The notes below the pieces were generated by a model that did no database searches, was not told where the DNA came from, and saw nothing but the letters and a program-made list of their open reading frames with translations. 64,000 nucleotides of DNA from Acholoe squamosa. Taxonomy: Eukaryota; Annelida; Polychaeta; Phyllodocida; Polynoidae. Positions 33,412 through 45,199 of this stretch are shown here, in pieces (position 1 is the stretch's first letter; every line of letters begins with the position of its first letter). The position numbers were made by a program, and so were the translations under genes. The stretch lies in contig OX439036.1 in NCBI GenBank assembly GCA_949317995.1, positions 87,891,920 through 87,955,919 of the forward strand, in the 5' to 3' direction.

Positions 33412-33480
33412 ATGGGTGGGACTAGAACCAGGGATCTTCTGATCCAAAGTGCTTCATGCTATCCATTAGGCCTAGGGGCT
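33412..33480 (-). repeat. tRNA-derived sequence (tRNA-Arg-like)
   Basis: The minus strand reads AGCCCCTAGGCCTAATGGAT (A box GGCCTAATGGAT), ATCAGAAGATCCC and TGGTTCTAGTCCCACC (B box). The layout resembles an arginine tRNA, but the acceptor and anticodon stems are damaged. Probably a SINE head or tRNA pseudogene. The word ATCAGAAGATCCC is shared with the tRNA-like segment at 31189-31264. Confidence 0.65.
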
Positions 33481-33699
33481 GGACAATGGTGCTTTTTTTT
33501 TTAGGTTTGAAAAGTGTTTATTGTCAAATCACGATCATACAAAAGTGGTAGCATGACAATAAGATGAGTTCCTAAATCATTTGTTACACCAAATTTGTTT
33601 TGCACAGATAATGAATATAATGATAAACCAAATGTAAATGAGAGATGAAAGCATACAATCAATAAAAATAAATGAACATTACAATATATACTATATACA

Positions 33700-34064
33700 T
33701 ATGCTGAGTCTTATCTCTGGGACCCTATGGATACCATGTATAACTTTGTATGTCAGTGAATACAGAGTCTTATGTCTGGGACCCTATGGATACCATGTAT
33801 AACTTTGTATGTCAGTGAATGCAGAGTCTTATGTCTGGGACCCTATGGATACCATGTATAACTTTGTATGTCAGTGAATGCAGAGTCTTATGTCTGGGAC
33901 CCTATGGATACCATGTATAACTTTGTATGTCAGTGAATGCAGAGTCTTATCTCTGGGACCCTAAGGATACCATGTGTAACTTTGTATGTCAGTAAATGCA
34001 GAGTCTTATGTCTGGGACCCTATGGATACCATGTATAACTTTGTATGTCAGTGAATGCAGAATG
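33700..34064. repeat. Minisatellite, 59-bp unit, about 6 copies
   Basis: Tandem units beginning AGAGTCTTATGTCTGGGACC and containing GGATACCATGTATAACTTTG, ending GTCAGTGAATGC. Copies are almost identical (few point differences such as ATCTC for ATGTC and CTAAGG for CTATGG), indicating recent amplification. Confidence 0.95.
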
Positions 34065-34065
34065 C

Positions 34066-35259
34066 ATTCTGCTGCATTCTAATGCATCCTAAAGGTGCAG
34101 CCCATGTTATAAACGCAATGTGTGATGATTATGCTTGCACACGTACTAGATAGAGGCACCAGTGCAAGCATAATCATCATAAATTACATTCATAGGTAGA
34201 TCCACCAGTGACAGGACGCATGGTTTAAGACCTTATCACGTAGATGGCTTGCAAATGGCATGGCTGCGAACATAAAAGAGATAGGACACCACAACCATGG
34301 AACTAGGTTTATGTGCTCAATAACAATCTGTTTGGGACAAGACAATTTCTGAGGAATCTAGGGAGCATTAAAAATTGACGCCTTTACTGTTCATTGCAGT
34401 ATTGCTACAGCGACAGTTGTAAATATAAAAAAGTACATGCATTCAGGGCGGGGGGAAAATTCCATCGAACCCCGCCCTCCAACAACCTGTAAAATATTTA
34501 ATACTGCAGAATATTTAATTCTGCTTGACATATGTTCCAGTGGATAATCCCTTTTCTCCTATATAAGTACACCTTGGGGCAGTATAAGAAAGGAATAAAA
34601 CGAGCTAGTATAGATTGACCATGTGCACATGGTTCTTCTGACAGGATTATGTACCATGCGGCTTTGTTGCTTGCTCCTTCTGCCCTTGTTGCCACAGTTT
34701 CCATACTCTGCAATCTATGTTGCTGGGAACACAAAGGAAGTTCCATTTTATGAGGGTCTAGAGCTGGTCCCACAGGAAGCCAGAGAAGGCAGTAAAGTAG
34801 CATGCCCTGTCCTTAGTGCCGTCATCACATAGGCAGTATACATGTATATATGTATGATGCATTGACAGTACTGATAACGACGAAGGGAACTATATACCAG
34901 AACCGCATGGGAGTGATACATGAATACTGGCGATTCCTTTAGAAGGTTAATCAGGGTTTTAATTAGAAAGTACCTTTTATTCTTATTATCAGTTAGACCG
35001 TAAATAGTTTGAATAAAAGAAAGGTATTTTCTTCTTTGCATAATAATCTGAATGATACAGATCACTAATGACCTTATTTACTCTATAGATGAATTGCAAA
35101 TATATCAAAATCTTGTCTATATTGACGGAATCTGCCATTCTTCTTTCATTTTCCATTACTGATATCCTCACTTTTTACTAACTGCCCTGCAGTGCCTCAA
35201 TGACAGAAATTTGCATATAGCACTCAGCACTCGACCTATATCACTAATGCTTCTTAAGT
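34066..35259. other. Unassigned; may include CR1-like LINE leader
   Basis: No supported gene. A short plus ORF (ATG at about 34656 to 34832) begins with a leucine-rich run (MRLCCLLLLPLLPQF) that could be a signal peptide but has no recognised continuation. Sequence from about 34850 may be 5' UTR of the LINE at 35260; its 5' end is not visible. Confidence 0.4.
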
Positions 35260-38127
35260 ATGACTAGCCACTACTCTTGTGACAAAATCAATAGCTTGAA
35301 GGGACTGAAACTAATTACTATGAATGTACAAAGTCTCAATGATAAGGTTTTGGACTTACGACACTCCGATCTTGGTTTTGATTACATCTGCGTGACGGAG
35401 ACCTGGTTAGACAGACGTGATCAAACTCATAATGTCGATTTGAATAATATGAGACTGTATAGGAAGGATCGCCTAAATTGCCTTAGGAAGAGTGGTGGAG
35501 TAGGTTGTTATGTTAATAATAAGTATGTAGATTACACTTTCGGCCATGCAGCTTTAACAGTAAGCAATAAAGACATAGAATGTATTGGATTAATAACTAA
35601 ATTTCCAAATCAGAAGCACCGTGTGATATTGTCTGTATACCGCCCCCCTAATGGTAATGTAAGGTTATGTTATAAAAAATTGAGTGAAATGTTAAAGCAT
35701 CCAGACATACGCAGGATGGAGGTTTGGATCCTTGGGGATTTTAATGTTAATTCTGCAGTTAGAACAAGTAATAAATATAAAAGTCTAACATCTTTTCTAA
35801 GGAAAAACAAGTTGAAATATTTACGTACTAGATCAACGTATTATCATACCAGGGGCAGATCTACTTTGGACCATATTTATTGTAACTCTCCGCATATTTC
35901 CACAAATGGTCTGCTTGACTACAAATTTGGTGATCATTTCCCTGTATTTGCTATAAAGAAACAAAGAAGAATAGAGAGGTGTCAAACTCGTTCAATTACT
36001 GGTAGATCATATAAGAATTTTGATCAAAATGCTTTGAATAATTATGTGAATAATGCTGCCCTCACTGAAAACCTTATGCTTTCCCCAGGTGAACTTTATA
36101 GTGAATTTGTAAATTGCATCCGTGTGTACCTGGATAGACATCACCCAGTTAAGGAAATGGCCATTAATATGGATGCACCTACTGGTTTTAATCAGAATCT
36201 GTCTTTTTTGACTGCTAAGAAAAAAAGATTTCTTAAGAAACTCCGGGGTTACAGAGGTCAGGATGCTAATCCATTCAGAGCCAAAATTAGAGACCTGGAC
36301 AAACAAATAAAAAATAAGTTGGTCTTGAACAGACAAAAAGAGATAACCAGGAATCTTAATAAATACAAAACTGACCCAAGGCGTTTTTGGAATGTAATAA
36401 GTAGTTTATGGAAGGGACCTCGCACTGAGATAAAAATGTCATTAATAAATGAGCATGGTACTGGCATCCCTGACCTTGAGATTCCTGACTTTGTAAATAA
36501 ATATTATACTTGTATTGGTCCTAACCTTGCGAATTTGATACCAGTTGTCAGTAACACCGACCATCGATGGATTACTGACCTTATACTTTCCCATGTCCCT
36601 GAACGTGACCAGTTGTTTGAATTGTTGCCTATTGATTTATTAACCTGCACTAATATTATTAACGGTATCAACTCTGCAAAATCATCGAGTATTCAACACA
36701 TCAGAGCAAATGTGGTGAAAAACGTGTTGTTACATATCCCACATATACTACTTCAAATAATTAATGGTTCAATCACTAATAGTGTCATACCGGAGATGTT
36801 CAAAATAGCTAATGTAATACCGTTGCCAAAGTCAGGCGATTTGTTGAATATCTCAAACTGGCGCCCAGTAAGTCAACTCAATATTGTCTTGAAACTAATT
36901 GAGAAGTCAATCCACCGCCAGTTAATTAGGTATTTACTGGATAATGATTTTATATCTAAAAGACAGTTTGGCTTTGTTCCAGGTAGATCTACTAATGGTG
37001 CTATTTATATTTTGACTCAAGATCTATTTGAAGGATTTAACAGGGGGGAGTGCTCGGCTGTAGTCTTCCTAGATCTGAGAAAGGCTTTTGATACGGTCGA
37101 CCACTCCCTCCTCCTAGGAAGACTTAGGAATTTGCATTTATCTGTACAGTGTGTATCCTGGTTTAATTCTTATCTTAAGGACAGAAAGCAATATGCTACT
37201 GCCAATGGGCGTGTATCTGCTGAAGAGGCTGTAACGTGTGGCGTCCCGCAAGGGTCCGTGTTAGGTCCGTTATTATTTATAATATATATTGATAGTATAG
37301 TATCGGTTATAAAATCCTGCAAATTCTGTTAGTACGCTGATGATCTCGCTATCTATGTCAATGATACCGACCCCAATCATGTACTAAGGAAATTACAGTC
37401 TGATCTGGATAGTATCAGTAAATGGTGTAAATTGTTCAAGCTTACTATCAATAATGAAAAAACAAAGTTGTTATGGTGTGCAAGTGATTTACTTAATGCC
37501 AGACACAATTTGAGTATAATGAGTGCTGAACTGGATGGTAAGCGCCTTGAAGTGGTTGATGAATTCAATTACCTTGGTGTTATCATTGATCGTGGTCTTA
37601 ATTTTCGGAGAAACAACGAAAAAATAATATCTAGTTTCCGCCACAAGATGTACCAATTAAGACAGTTAAGGAAATTTGTCGATAATAAGCTGTGTCTGAC
37701 TTTATACAAACAAATGGTTCTACCTGTGCTGGAACATGCAAGTTTTCTACATGAAAGTGGTCCTAAATCCAGTGTTGGCCGCTTACAACTTATGCAGAAT
37801 CATTGCCTACGGTTATGTCTTCGAATCTTTAATTCTCGGGATATATCTATATACGATCTCCATGTTAGAACTTACATGAAAATGCTAAAGGTTAGACGTG
37901 GTAAGAACTTATTATCTATGATGTATGATGTTTCTTGTGATCCAAACTGTGTCAAACTCCCTGCCAGGAACTTGCGCGGCAATGTTAAAAAACAGTTAAA
38001 GGTATCCAGATCTAGGTGTTTGACGTATGATAAGTCACCACTGTACAGGGGATGTGTCCTTTGGGACAAATTGGATGCAAATACTCAGCAGATAGGCAGT
38101 AAGAAAGAATTCATGAACAAAATCTGA
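35260..38127 (+). pseudogene. CR1-like LINE ORF2 (endonuclease + RT), single stop before YADD
   Basis: ATG at 35260 (AGTATGAC context) opens 690 codons, TAG at 37330-37332, then 264 more codons in the same frame to TGA at 38125-38127. Endonuclease: LITMNVQSLNDKV, TETWLD (catalytic Glu), YRPPNGN, ILGDFNVNS, STLDHIYC, FGDHFPVFAI. RT: ANVIPLPKSGD, NWRPVSQLNIVLKLIEK, RQFGFVPGRSTNGAIY, VVFLDLRKAFDTVDHSLLL (Asp), CGVPQGSVLGPLLFI, then the TAG and YADDLAIYV, followed by FNYLGVIIDRGLNF. No RNase H, and the FGF/FDTVDH/GPLLF motifs fit the CR1/L2/Rex1 supergroup. No ORF1 was found upstream. Apart from the one stop the frame looks intact, so this is a young copy. Confidence 0.9.
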
Positions 38128-38440
38128 ATGTATTTGGTGTATAACCGTCACTTGATAGACTACGCAATTATTTTTGAAAGATGTAATATACATGCTGCCT
38201 GCGGATAATCGACTTGTGCAAATCATGGTGATACATACAGCCCCTAAGAGGCTTTAGTTATGTCTTTAGTAATATCGTAATGATCTACACCCAAAATGAT
38301 GCCTGCCTGATGTAACTTTGTACAACCTGATTGAGCGCTACACTATTTCTTTCCTGTTGCCGTGTTTTGGCCGATCTGAAAAACGTACATGTATGATTTC
38401 TGCCAATAAACTTGTTAAACTCAAACTCAAACTCAAACTC
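38128..38440 (+). other. CR1-like LINE 3' UTR with (AAACTC)n tail
   Basis: About 290 nt of non-coding DNA with AATAAA at 38405-38410, ending in four AAACTC repeats at 38417-38440. The hexamer tail marks the 3' end. I could not find a matching target duplication upstream of 35260. Confidence 0.8.
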
Positions 38441-41400
38441 AGCAACGTCAAGACAATGAAGTTAGTCAGCTATTCCAAAAACAGAAATAAGGCCGCATTT
38501 GGTGAAACGGATAAGTAATTCCTCTGCCGAGGCATCCCTAAATGGCTCGTGGCACAAGAGGCATCTGTCTCATTTCATACTAGCCACTTTCTGCAACTGT
38601 TGTGATATGGAATAACAGATGCAGACTGTGTGAGATACTAACTAGATTGAGGCTGCACTGCGCAGCTAGTTCAGATGTACTAACAGGACTGAGGTCATTA
38701 TAGGTCGATCTATTTTTGTTTGTATCCCTGTACATGTGTTCATTAGTATTCATGTTAGATTTCTCAAGTTAATCTACCATGTGCCGTGCAATATCTAGTA
38801 CAGGGGTACACTTCTTTTGGACAGTTGGTGGTTATTTTAGTTATACTCAACTAATGCCGTATACAGGCCAGAGGCGGATTTACGTTTTGTCTGTATTAAC
38901 TCCTTCTGTCTGTTCATCCCGACTCCTAAAGACATTATCTTCTAATGGCATTAATCCCCTTCTCCCAAAATTTAAGAAGGTATATCCTCAAGGGGTTACA
39001 CATAGGGTAGAGTGACCTTGAGTCGTCCATGTACGTTGAGTCGGCCGTTTTCCTTGTTCTTGACTCCAAATTATGATAATAAATAGTCATTCTAATGGGT
39101 TTCAACCTATTTACCTTGATATGAGAGGGGTAGATGTAAATGCTGCTACTTAAATATTTTTGGGAATCCAGTCCCTTCCCTCTCTATGGACTGTCTATAA
39201 TATGGGCCCAGGGGCAATATTTTCAGACTGGGAGGTGGATCTCTGACAACCTGCCAACCACCTTGGAAGAGGAAATTAGCAGTAAATGATGAAAAATCAA
39301 AATTGATGATATCTTGGTCAAGTAAGACAGTTAACTTCCAGTAAAAACGATTATTGCATTACATTCATGCACTGTCAAGTATCAGTTACCTATGAATAAG
39401 CCCTTCCTTTGTATTTGATACAAATGTAGACACCCTGCTATGAGCATTTGATTCACAGTGTGATGTGGCCAACTCAAGGTACTTATGGTTGACTCGTGGT
39501 ACTGATGATGAAAAGTCCCATTCACCAGGTAATGAAGGCCTCTATAGCCTAATAGACTTACATTATGGCAGTTTAACTATATTAGCTTGACAGCCTAAGA
39601 CTTCAAGATAATTTTCATATCTATAGTCAAGTGTCCCCTCCAAGTTTGCTTACTGTAGCAGAGACCCAACAATAAGTTATAGCTTTCACAGGGGTCCAGG
39701 TGGACGACTCATGTTCACTCTACCCTATATAAATATTTGTACTTTTGCATGGATTTATGGTTAATATTCGGGAATTCCGTATGGTTTGTGTTTTTATAGC
39801 AAGGATTCGGAACTGGACTGGTTTCCGGGAACGCCACTTGCATGCTGACATCAGCAACTTTCGGCTCTGCTCTCGTGCTTTTGCTAGTTTCAGGCAGATG
39901 TAGTTATCTCTGCATGTGTATGGTACCCACATGAATATTGCAAAAATTCAAATATTCCGAGACCGGAACTGTCATGGCCGCGCACACACATAAATAAGGA
40001 ACCTCGCTATACAACATGTACTTAAACTTCAGACCTTCATTTTATGACAGCTTCTGTCAAGGTGGATGGCAGCCTTTGTAATGTAGATCTATCATATACC
40101 AGGGGGTTAGCGTACGGGCAGGGGACAATGTCCGGAGGTATATCATTCTGATACTTCCATGGTAATAATTATATTGAGAATGCACATTATTGTGTTCTAC
40201 ATTGACACTGCTAGAAAGAAATACAAAGGGCTTTATAAGAAACCTTCAAAAACCTTCCTGTAGTAAAGTTTGCCACTCCTACACTCACCCTTTTACCAAC
40301 AATTGTGTTTATTATAGTATTCTGTGTTGTGTTTAATGGATATTCGACGAACTGTATAATAAGGATCTTTCATAATAAGAGTATTAATGCAACAATGACA
40401 TCAAAAGGGCCTCTGCATGTAGTTGACCTTTCATCTTACAAGCAAACTCCCACTGCTTCTGCTTTTAACTTAAACATTATGGAAGTAAACTGGTAAAGCT
40501 GTTGTGTCTGAAGCCCTATTCTCAATGACAGTGATTCTTTATGATACAATGAGATTAACATCATTTCCAGGAAGGATGGTAGTAACTCAAATTTCCCATG
40601 TGTGACACAAATAGGGCCTATGTCACTTTCCTAATAGGGTCATCTACATGTCCGACGCTGAACGGTTGGTTTCAGAGGGTAAAGTGCAAGTGCAGTGTGC
40701 CCCCATCACTGCCCCAATGAACATTATTATGGTGTACAACCATAATGGACACCCAAAGTGACCGATACACCAGCCTCCCTACACCGGCTATTGCAGTCAG
40801 CTGAGCATCTCATTGCACAGTCGAGCTACTCACAGAGGCCCAGTCTAGGGGCCGCTCTCTGAGTCAGAGGCAATCAAACCCGACGCTAACTGGTCCCGGC
40901 TGGAAAATGAATATTTCACAGCCATCCATCACAGTCCCCGTCTGTGTGTATACAATTCATAGGTCCTCATTCACCTAGCTACATACCACCTTATTTTCTA
41001 TGTATTTCTTCTTTGTTACCCTAAAAGTAAAGAGACCTACACAATTTTAATACAGAGGAATAGGGTTGTTAAGAGTTAAAGGTTTATTAAGCCTAATAGG
41101 GTGTTTAGCAGAAGGGGAGTGTATATGCATGTTGTATATGGGTTAAACTGTTCCATATCGTGGGAGGGGAAGAGAACCTGCATGTCCGCTAATTTGGCTA
41201 ATGTCAGACCCTTAAAATTTGCCAAATTGGCTAACAAATGGTGTCAATGTTTTAGACCCAAAATCGTAATTTTATGGTCAACATCATGACAGAGTCTTAA
41301 CATTAAACAATTTTGATATCCTGGCCCAAAGTTAGGATTTTATCCATTCAGATGTATCTGTTCAATTGCTCATACTAGTAATGGAGAAAAAAAAGCTCAT

Positions 41401-41618
41401 TCATATTTTCTGAGAAAGGAATTTTGGACAGCAAGGGATCATAGCTCATAGGATCAGAAATCCAATGTTGGAAACGTAGGAAATGTTTTGATTCATATAC
41501 ATCTGTGTATATAGATATGGGCGGGTCCCTTCCCACTCATAATGGTCGTGATAATGTAAAGCAAATAGTAACAATTATTAAATCGTTCCGTAACATGTGG
41601 CATTGCTGGGTAGGGCTA
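38441..41618. other. Unassigned intergenic DNA
   Basis: No supported gene. A short hairpin ATTATGG/CCATAAT lies near 40727-40750. A block at 40790-40960 is slightly GC-richer and less repeat-like. A motif GCCAAATTGGCTAA near 41221 recurs loosely near 41885-41935. Confidence 0.45.
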
Positions 41619-41743
41619 CCCACTTGGCAAAAAAAAAACCACGTTTCTCAACGTTTTTTTTCAACCAATTTTCAACCAAATAACCAATAGGGAAACCAAT
41701 AAAAACGTTTTTAACGTTAAAAAAGGTTTTTATTCAAAGTGGG
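41619..41743. mobile_element. 125-bp MITE, CCCACTT ends, 2-bp duplication
   Basis: Ends CCCACTTGGCAAAAA and TTTTTATTCAAAGTGGG, flanked by TA (41617-41618 and 41744-41745). Interior contains CAACGTTTTTTT and AACGTTTTTAACGTT, the same AACGTT motif as the MITEs at 267-1181 and 2141-2259. Confidence 0.8.
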
Positions 41744-43472
41744 TAAGCATAACTGAAAGTCTTCTGAACGTGTACTTTTGATAACATTGCCCACTGCTTT
41801 TTATTGGGTCACCGAGAATGGAAGAAGGTTGCCCTATCTATGATATCATTCTAAAAGTTAATTCTTAATATATTTGGCAAATCAATTTTGAATTTGGCTA
41901 ATTGAAACTTGAACAAAATCGTCAAGTTGGCTAATAGAATACAAGCCCCAGCATTATCCCAGACTATGTTATCTAAACTTTTAACAATTAACGTGGGCAA
42001 GGAAGGTATTGGACATGGCACTGTCTCTCAAACTGCACACACATATAATTCTCTCCTATATTGAGCATGGCAGCATAGTTGTCTATGGGATGTCAAAGAT
42101 ACAATGAAAATAACTGCAGACCTTGCAGAATACTTGTTTACGCTGTTGCCTAAATGTATGAAGCTCACAGGATATGAATAATGTTGACCTTCATAGGAAA
42201 GCTAAATGTATGTTATTTAAAGAGAAGAGGTGAAGGTCCACTTTAAAAATGTATAAAACCTTCAGTGATGACAATAATATTGTGGTCCCAGTACGTCTAA
42301 TCTGAGGGAATGCCAAGGTAAAACGCGCCATTTTAACATATAGTAATGCAGGTTTTTTTTTGCTGAAAACAGGTGAAATTATTTGCCCCCCCCCGGTAAA
42401 GGGGTCGAAAAGAATTCTGACCCCCTGGTCAAAGGGTCAACAAATTCTGACCCCCCCCCCTCAAGCCCACCAGCCTCCGCCCCCCCGTTGTTAACAAATG
42501 ATGTTTATGCAATAACTAGTATTTGGCATTTTCTTTTTCAGATTTATATTATACATTGTAATTACATTATCATATTTACAATATCATACATGGACAGAAC
42601 GTATTTTTGATACCGGTACATATATATGCACTGTAGACCCGATCAATCCCTTTCAAGCCCGGGTGAGCTGTAAAATCAGAATAAGCATTACAAAACAGCC
42701 ATCTAGATTTCCCACTTGTCTCATAATTCTGTGTCTTGGATGGGGCAGCATGCACATACAGTTCTAGTTATAAGATAAAACAAGAGCATACCTCATAGTC
42801 ATACTCAACTACACAATGATGGGGATAATGAAAATGCTGAGTCACACTTCTGAGGATGGAAAATGCATACCTTGCCAGTTACAATACAGCATACCCCATG
42901 GTCATTAGGTGGGCTTCGATCACGGGGATTAGATGAAATAAAGGTACCTGCCAGTCAGCTCCTTTGAGCTAGCTGACGACGCACTGACGTGATGCATTAG
43001 GCCAGTAACGAATCTGGGTGGTCATATGATAACCAAAATCAAAGTAAACTGCAGACTGATGGACAGCATAGGGGCAGTATCCATAGGGTGTCCCCGGCTT
43101 TCTTGTTCCTAATTCACCCCGGACCATGACTTCTTGACCTTATTCGTGGTCACATGACCATTCTGGGGCATCAAGGGGCTGCTGCATGTCACCTCTGTCA
43201 CCTGCCTCTAAGGCGCTGACGGAGCTATCACCGGCATGCTTTAAGCCACTGACAACTGCTCATAGGGCTGGTGCATCTTATGAATAGTGTACAAAAAAAA
43301 TTGATTAAAAAATGCATACCTTGCCAGCATACGAAAAAGGAAGGGGGTGGCCAAGCACAGAGGACTGGGTCTAAACATATGTCTGCCCCACCCGCAAAAG
43401 AAAGTGATGATAAGAGCGAGATGTTTTTCTCTTTTACATTCTTTCATGAAACATCACATTAAAACCTCACTT
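41744..43472. other. Unassigned; includes half-copy of a G-rich MITE
   Basis: No supported gene. 42325-42503 is an inverted, partial relative of the MITE at 51273-51590: shared GAAAACAGGTGAAATTA-type block, C-rich runs with GGTCAAAGGGTC, and the end CCCCCCGTTGTTAACAAATG. ATGCATACCTTGCCAG occurs at about 42865 and again at about 43312. Confidence 0.55.
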
Positions 43473-43608
43473 GATTTTATTTACCTTACCCAATTTTGGA
43501 TATTTTCCAAAAATAAAAAAAAATATTTTTTGGATCCTGGCTCGAGGTCGGCTCATTTTAAAACTTTTTAAAAGAGTTAAATGACCTGGGTGAGCGTGGA
43601 AAAAAACC

Positions 43609-44200
43609 TACAAATTGGAGGCACAGTAATGGGCACAAGAGCAGCCCCCTCCTATGCCATCCTAATTATGACTGATTTAGAGCAAGAGATCTCAAACCCA
43701 GACTATGGTTAAGGTATATTGATGACATTTTTTTCATCTGGGATCATGGAGAAGATGCACTCAATAAATGGATTGAATTCCTAAACAAAATAGCATGACA
43801 GTATAAAATTCACAGCAGAATGGTCCAAGGAGAACATCAACTTTCTAGACACCTTGGTAAATAAGGGTGATAATGGTGCCTTATACAGCAGTCTCTATAC
43901 AAAGCCTACTGATACTAACAGTTATTTGAGATACGACTCAGCTCATCCACCGAGTGTGAAAAAGAGCCTTCCTTACAGCCAATTCCTCAGGCTAAAAAGG
44001 ATCTGCCAAAAAATGACAGACTATGAAAAATGCGTTGATTTGAAAATAAAACAATTCCTGGAAAAGGGTTATTCCAAGTGGCTCCTAAAGAAAGCCAAAA
44101 CAAAGGTGGACTCTATCCCAAGGGAGGAGCTACTTGTAAAAAAAGACAACCCAAAACCTACTGCCAAAACAAACCAAAAAAGAAAATATAGAGGAACCTG
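43609..44200 (+). pseudogene. Penelope-like RT, 5'-truncated, frameshifted
   Basis: The frame reads LQIGGTVMGTRAAPSYAILI, shifts, RYIDDIFFIWDHGEDALNKW (YIDD at 43715-43726), a stop, shift, ENINFLDTLVN, LYTKPTDTNSYLRYDSAHPP and KKSLPYSQFLRLKRICQKM. These are the Penelope RT palm/thumb motifs. N-terminal finger blocks are absent, as in the copy at 2948-3737, which starts at the same motif. At least two frameshifts and two stops are present. Confidence 0.85.
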
Positions 44201-44219
44201 AAGTAGATAACATTTATCT

Positions 44220-44864
44220 CACTACTACATTCAGGCCCAACTACAACAAAATGCAAAAAAATTGTAAAGAAAAATGGGGACAACTTGTCACAAGCATGCG
44301 CAACGTGCCAACTACAAAGAATGCACCTGGTAACAGGCTATGGCAGACCGAAGAATCTGAAGGATTATTTGGTCAGATCTAGCACAAATTTCAACCCCTC
44401 TGACTGGGTGAACAAAAGATTCAGAGGATCTAGCAGGAATAAAGAAACACATGAATGTGTGTGAGGATCCAAAATGCAGAGTATGTCCTGCAATGAACAA
44501 AAGTGGAAAAATAAAAATAAACAGTCAGAACTACAGAGAGACGAAACACAGCAAAACGTACCAAAGCTCAAATGTCATCTATTGCATTGGATGCAAGTTT
44601 TGTGAAAAAAGATATGTAGGTGAAACCTTGAGAAAAGTGGGCATCCGCATAGAGGAACACATGAAGGATGCTGAGTTCAAAAGATATGACAAAAGTGAAG
44701 TGGCTTTCCACTTCAATACCCCCAACCACAGTTGGAGGTACAAGGAAATATACATCCTAGATTGGATATATGAACATCCAGAATTCAAGGTGGGAACAAA
44801 AATCAGGAAATCAATTGAATATTCTGGATACAAAGGTTCAAGACCGTTGTACCAATGGGACTGA
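44220..44864 (+). pseudogene. Penelope GIY-YIG endonuclease region
   Basis: An open stretch from about 44451 reads CEDPKCRVCPAMNKSGKI (cysteine pairs before the nuclease), then SNVIYCIGCKFCEKRYVGET (GIY-YIG strand: VIYCI..C and RYVGET), RKVGIRIEEHM (catalytic Arg and His) and VAFHFNTPNHSWRY. This is the Penelope-type nuclease that opens the target for RT priming. The 44220-44450 linker has stops and a frame break. The usual P.GLN ending is not visible; the frame ends at TGA 44862-44864. Confidence 0.85.
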
Positions 44865-45199
44865 ATATCGTGGAGAGTCGCTATGGTTAAAAAGCAAAGA
44901 TAAAATGCCACGTTGTTTTTTCTCACACAAGTTTTAAAAAGAGCCGACCTTGAGCCAGGAACCAAAAATAATTTTTTTATTGGGTAAGGAAAATAAAATC
45001 GCATGTTGCCAGCCTTCTAACTAAAAACTGTGACTTTGACTAACCCGGGTATCCCAAAATGACAAGCTCTACCTACATTGACAAGTCACACCTGCCACTT
45101 TGACTCAAGAAAAGGTCAGACCACAGTGGGCAAAAATTATTAAAATAATATGCACCATTGGGGTATACAAACAAATACTCTGATTCCCCGAGATCACAC

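Larger units (their letters stand above)
43473..45000 (+). mobile_element. Penelope-like element flanked by inverted terminal repeats
   Basis: RT fragment (43609-44200) and GIY-YIG domain (44451-44864) lie between inverse repeats: left arm 43473-43572 with GATTTTATTTACCTTACCCA and CCTGGCTCGAGGTCGGCTC, right arm 44929-45000 with GAGCCGACCTTGAGCCAGG and TGGGTAAGGAAAATAAAATC. The left arm carries about 18 extra bases. Penelope-like elements often have rearranged terminal repeats, in direct or inverted form. Frameshifts in RT make the copy inactive. Confidence 0.82.

Noticed and set aside
31189-33480. Functional tRNA genes at 31189 or 33412
   Set aside because: A and B boxes are visible but acceptor and anticodon stems do not pair properly; better read as tRNA-derived repeats.
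27430-34064. Regular tandem arrays that might be mistaken for CRISPR
   Set aside because: Units are adjacent without unique spacers, there are no cas genes, and the context is animal DNA. They are minisatellites.
35260-38127. Stop-codon readthrough or recoding at TAG 37330 in the CR1-like LINE
   Set aside because: No pseudoknot or known readthrough context was recognised; a simple point mutation is more likely.
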